NCBI GenBank assembly: GCA_916613615.1
Contig: OU744721.1
Coordinates: 70,685,060 to 70,749,059 of the forward strand
DNA: 64,000 bases
Direction: 5' to 3'
Source of the DNA: Steromphala cineraria
Taxonomy: Eukaryota > Mollusca > Gastropoda > Trochida > Trochidae
Shown here: in pieces, positions 59,172 through 64,000 of the stretch
Layout: each line of letters starts with the position of its first letter
Numbering within the stretch: position 1 is the stretch's first letter
The notes under the pieces: generated by a model
Seen by the model: the letters and a program-made list of their open reading frames with translations, nothing else
The model's database searches: none
What the model was told of the DNA's origin: nothing
Translations under genes and position numbers: made by a program

Positions 59172-62100
59172 TTAAAACAGGGGCAAATAATTGGCGTTGT
59201 TGAATGTCACAAAGAATAGAAAGTGACAGTGTGACGCCTTTCGTCTTATGCTGTCTATTTATGATGGATGACTAACACATTATTAATAGCTCCATCATAT
59301 TTTTGGTTCCACAATGTTAATTCAATTTCATTCTGAAATTTGATTGATTTTAAGTTTCCTGGCATCCTTTGTTAATAAAAAAGGTTATAAATATATTTTG
59401 CAACACATATGAACACATGAACAGTTATTTTTTTGTGAATTAGAAACACTTCTGAAAATGACTTTTATAGAGTTATGATATTTTAACCCATATTTAAGAA
59501 TATTTATTCACAATATAGTGGATACACAAAACCCTCAAAATGGTTTCTTTTTAGGACGAATACTTCAAGTTGAAATGCAAAAATATAAAAACTATCACGA
59601 ATGGTTATGAACAAAAAGTGCGCCATCACATTCATTAATAAGTAAACTATATAATCTTGAATTCCTCTTATCTTCCTGAAACATTGTTGTTGTTATTTTT
59701 TTTGTATTCAGGCTTCCATACAGTCCTAAAATTATTACGAAACTGCAAAAGGCAAGGATTGATTTGAGTTTCCTCAGATCGTGCCAACGACTCGCATGAA
59801 TTAACATTTCCCCTCTTTTCTGTAGGTGGAAAGTATGGATGATGCAAGGAATGAACAATGGTCGTTTCAGAATCGTTGAAGAAACTGATTATAGGAAGAT
59901 CTGTCAAGCAAATGGTTTAAGACCATATTAAAAAAACGTTTTCTTACTTTGAGTATCTAACAAACTTCGAATACTGTTTTCTCATCTGACGCCCTTTTAT
60001 CTTTAAAACTATTAGGTATCCGACAAGACCATATAAACTTGATTGTTTTGCAATTATAAGTGATTATATCATTGATACGTATTGAATTCATTATCACCGC
60101 TGGTAAACTAATGATGGAGACTTTTCAGTAGAGAAATTTACTCTTTATGAGGAAAATGGGAACTGTCTTTGATATCACAAAGGCGATGGATTGATGCTCC
60201 TTTACTTGGTTTCTCATTTGACCAGAGCGTCTGTTCAACTAAGAAAATTGACTCTTGGAGAAGTTTACGAGATACTTATTTGCAAAATGTTATGTATAAT
60301 ACATATTTCGTTTATCCTTATATATCACTTGGCTCAATTTCTACCATCTGGAGCATAGCTTCAAGGTATTGCTTCAAAATATTTATTGGATTATTATCTT
60401 ATCTTTTATTTGTATCTAAGCTAAACTTCCATTCATAACCAATGATAAAACGTAATTGAATACAATCAAATACCATTGATTGAGACGTCAAAAGTGAAAA
60501 GCCATCCATAAGATTATGGATAACATAGTTTGACACTGCATCGAGGGCAAATCGTCTAACAAAATGGTGCCAAAATTTTTGTTTTGGGGTGAAGAGAATG
60601 TTTCACTCATGAACTCAATTTGTTTTCTTAAATCATGTCCTGATTCCCGATTCTAAAAAGCAATTTTGTTATTTGACATATTACGACACCTTGATTTGTA
60701 AACATGTCATATTATTAAACCTTTTAAAATTGTACAAGTCATTTTCATAAAGTAAAATATTTGCCATGAATTCATTTTAACTGTAACTCTAAATCACTTT
60801 TAAATTTCAATAAATTCATAGTGTAACTATCTCACATAGCAATCTAAATGTGGCAAGAATGATTTTGGTTTTGAAAAATTATTTTTATAACAAGTTATCT
60901 AAATGTCTTTGAAATGCTTGTATATTTTCATAACGTTTGTAAAACTGGCATACGTTTTTCTTGTATATTTTTATATACCATACATGTATTTACATTTGTT
61001 TCCCCATGTCGGTTATCTGGTGATAGAATTTTGACGTAGATCTTAAGAAATTGCAATTAGCACTACCAGTTGAAAATATTGACTAAACAAAATGCTTTCA
61101 ATGCTATTGTAATACCTTTTATTCCGTTTAATTTTCATAAAACCATTGTATTATAAATCAAATCGTATACATGTTATGACTTGACCTGCCTTTGTGTCTG
61201 ACCTGTTCATGAATTATGCCAAACATTAGAAAATGTTGGAACTTACACAATAGTAAATCCACCATGTGGTTAGCATCGAGTGTAGATTCAGTTAACTCTC
61301 TCGGGAATGGACAACTTTACAAGAGATTAGACACTGACCCAAATTAATTTCTTCTTCAATCCTAACCTAAGCTTGCTTATTGATTTTTTTGTACTTTGTG
61401 TTGTCTGCGAATATTAATGTCTGTCTAATCATATCCACAATTCACGATGCAAAAAGAACGTTGTCTTTTAACAAATACATTATATACTCAGTATTTTATT
61501 AGGTAGTAGATTTCTAATCAAGAACGAATTGCTTGACCTGATATAGTTCTTTTAAGTGCCAGCATGTGAGTTTGAATCTGCTAGAGATAATAAAAGAGAT
61601 AATTTATGTGCTCTTCAAACAGTTAAGCAACAGGTTTATATTATTTCAGAATGCTTCTTGAAAACGCGCTTTAAAGTAGCTGTGTGAAGCTTATGCAAAA
61701 GGTTCAATGATATACAGATAAAACTCATGTTGAATTATATCGTCCAAAACATGAAAATGGTTCTAGAGAAATTTGTTATATACATAATAACTAACTTTAA
61801 GATATTTCAAAGACACTATGACATTTTGGACAAATCCAAGCAAATCACTAAGATATTGCAATATTGTCCTATTTCTTCTTGACAAGTAAAGTAAATTTTC
61901 TCCATGTACTATTAAAATGTACAATTTTACAATAGGTGGAATTCCCATATTGACTTAACTGTTTGCAAACTTTCATTAACATCTTTTTGCAGTTTTTAGC
62001 TAGAACAATAAGCCACTATTCTGCAATTAAAATGTCTCTCAATTCTAATTCAATATTCTAAAATAACATCTGTGAAAAGATGCAGTTATCAGCATTTCAC

Positions 62101-64000
62101 ATTTCAATGTATCATCTGGTGTTACATGCCAAAAGGCAGTCTACATTTGTAAACGTAATAAACGTCGTTCGTTTCCAGTAATTGTGTAATTAGAAACGAT
62201 TATGATTTCTAAAACAAAAGGGAGCATGTTATTGTCTCCAGGCTCTAAATGTTTGCAATCGGAAAGATTGCGCCATTTTTTGTGTATGTGATGTTCATGA
62301 GTCACATGTATATGTGTTTCACAATCTTCTATTTAACAAAAGCATAGCGACGGTTATCTTTAACATTTTGATTTGGAGGACATTTGCGAATCAAATTTTA
62401 AATGTCAATTTTATCAAGAGATTTGTTTTGTACACAACAGAATTACAAATGATTGAATAACTGGATGTAAACACCATAAAGAGAAAAATTTTCTTATATT
62501 CTAAATGTTAACGTGTAAAACTCTTGAAATAACCATCTTTTGCATCAACTTTAAACGTTTGCACTTTAAAATGAAAATATTGTTTTAAATATGTTGTTCA
62601 TATCCATAAGCATTCTTGTATCGCCTGTACTCTTTGGTTCCAATATATAAGTAAGGTAGAGTATATTTTTTAAATTCATAACTGAAATCATGCACTCATT
62701 TATAAAGGTATCTTAAGAACAATATACACGTGTCCTTTAGATTCTTACCTCTAACCTGTCTGGTATGTTTATGTGTCACAATGCTTCTTTTGCAAAGCCA
62801 ATTACCATTTGTCTGATGGTGTTCGTTTCTTCACCGGCACTATATCATTCATTGATATCATTCTTGCCTTGTATTTCAATCTGATAGTAATCGTTTGCAG
62901 AAACTTTTGTTTACAAAAAATCGGACAAATTATCTATTCCATTGTGATGAAAACAAAGCAACAAATTGACAATGAACTATCTTGAAATGTATTTGTATGT
63001 GGAAATACTCTAACTTTTTGTATCAATATAGTCCAGTTACCATAAATCGAAAATTACTACTACTGCAGATACACAATTGAAACACTGCATTTCAAGAATC
63101 ATTATACAAGTATTTAACTGCTAAATACTAGTCATAATGATTTTCAATTAATTGACATATGTGCTATCTACTATCCATACGTACTCGTTGTAGTGTTTAT
63201 ATAATAATGTAGTCCTTTGTTCTTTCAAGGAAAGCTGTGAAAATACTGAATAATTTGATTGAACTCAAACCTAAACCAGAGAAGAAAATATTGATTATAA
63301 CAGGAAAGCTATACATTTATCAACTTTGAAAGTCATGCTATAACAAGTATTAGGTTTCTCATTCATAGTTAATTAGTTTTGAAATATCACACTCCCATCA
63401 TATCTTGTTAAGGCCATACAACAGTACATAAGTGTTTATGTTTTAAAACGACACTAGCTTCTTTCTAACGAAAGAAAAAATATATCATTCTGTCGTTGAT
63501 AAAGGTAATAAAATGTTCTAGGTTTTACAGAGTAGATGGTAGGTCAATAGAGTAAACTACTTCTTGGATTAGTTTTTTGAACGGTCACAAATGGATAAAA
63601 CATATCAACAATTAAAAAACATTTCTCTTTCACACAATGAGGTACGGAGAATGTGATCCCACCTCAACAAAAGATATAAATTAAAATGGGAATTTGATTC
63701 CAATGATACATGAAAAGGCCATTCTCCGACAAGTACGTATTTAGCTGTGTGATGATAGATAATTGATTTCCTTGTTAATAAAACCTAATTCTCATTTGTA
63801 GTATATTAAACGGAAATCATAATCTGTTTCAATCAAGCATTCCATATATCTTTCATATGTGCACCAATGTTATGAAACCTGTTCTCGTTGCTGATAGCGT
63901 TTATCTCAATGTTCACTAGTTTTATTGATTTGGTAGAGCATCCTTAAATTTACGGCTAAATGCTGCCATAGTCTGTGAGTAATGCCACGCTCAATAACAT
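59172..64000 (+). repeat. Segmental copy C, right part
   Basis: Continues copy C to the window edge and aligns to A 23,548-25,934 and then 34,831-37,660, skipping the Foldback-like element. The 89-codon plus-strand frame at 60,169-60,438 is the counterpart of 24,653-24,904 in A. Nearly all differences between the two alter the amino acid, which argues against a functional gene. Confidence 0.85.

Overview
The window is AT-rich, non-coding, repeat-packed eukaryotic DNA. No protein-coding host gene could be supported. The only substantial reading frames are those of a non-LTR (LINE) retrotransposon near the right end. The repeat content (Tx1/L1-like LINE, short TTAA-flanked inverted-repeat elements, and a dispersed repeat whose ends read AGCTCATCTGGCC and GATGAGCT) suggests a marine invertebrate, most likely a bivalve mollusc. 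That assignment rests on recognising repeat types and is an inference.

Layout. 1-20 kb: decayed dispersed repeats. A block at 40-480 recurs at 9,361-9,805 and, more diverged, near 6.1 and 14.9 kb. One 328-bp TTAA-flanked MITE lies at 9.0 kb. One copy of the AGCTCATCTGGCC repeat lies at 13.4-14.1 kb. tRNA-derived SINE-like sequence lies at 15.2-15.7 kb. 20.2-37.7 kb: segmental copy A, split by an 8.9-kb insertion (25,935-34,825). That insertion has long, internally repetitive arms in inverted orientation, as Foldback-type DNA transposons do; its empty site is present in copy C at 61.42 kb. 37.7-45.6 kb: little that is recognisable except two decayed LINE fragments, two MITEs and an inverted copy of the AGCTCATCTGGCC repeat. 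45.6-50.45 kb: segmental copy B, carrying its own MITE and a further ~750-bp insertion. 50.46-64.0 kb: segmental copy C, fused head-to-tail to B. C is interrupted by a TTAA-flanked element (51,651-59,171), which is itself interrupted by a ~5.7-kb Tx1-like LINE (53,425-59,102) with a perfect 15-bp target-site duplication.

How the parts relate. Comparing copies A, B and C gives internal empty sites that date the insertions relative to the duplications: the MITE in B, the Foldback-like element in A, and the TTAA element in C all arrived after the duplications, and the LINE landed inside the TTAA element later still. The LINE encodes a coiled-coil/RRM ORF1 protein and an endonuclease-reverse transcriptase ORF2 that is broken by two frameshifts, so this copy is recent but probably not autonomous. 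All positions and alignments were read by eye. Repeat boundaries are accurate to a few bases where a target duplication is quoted and to tens of bases elsewhere.
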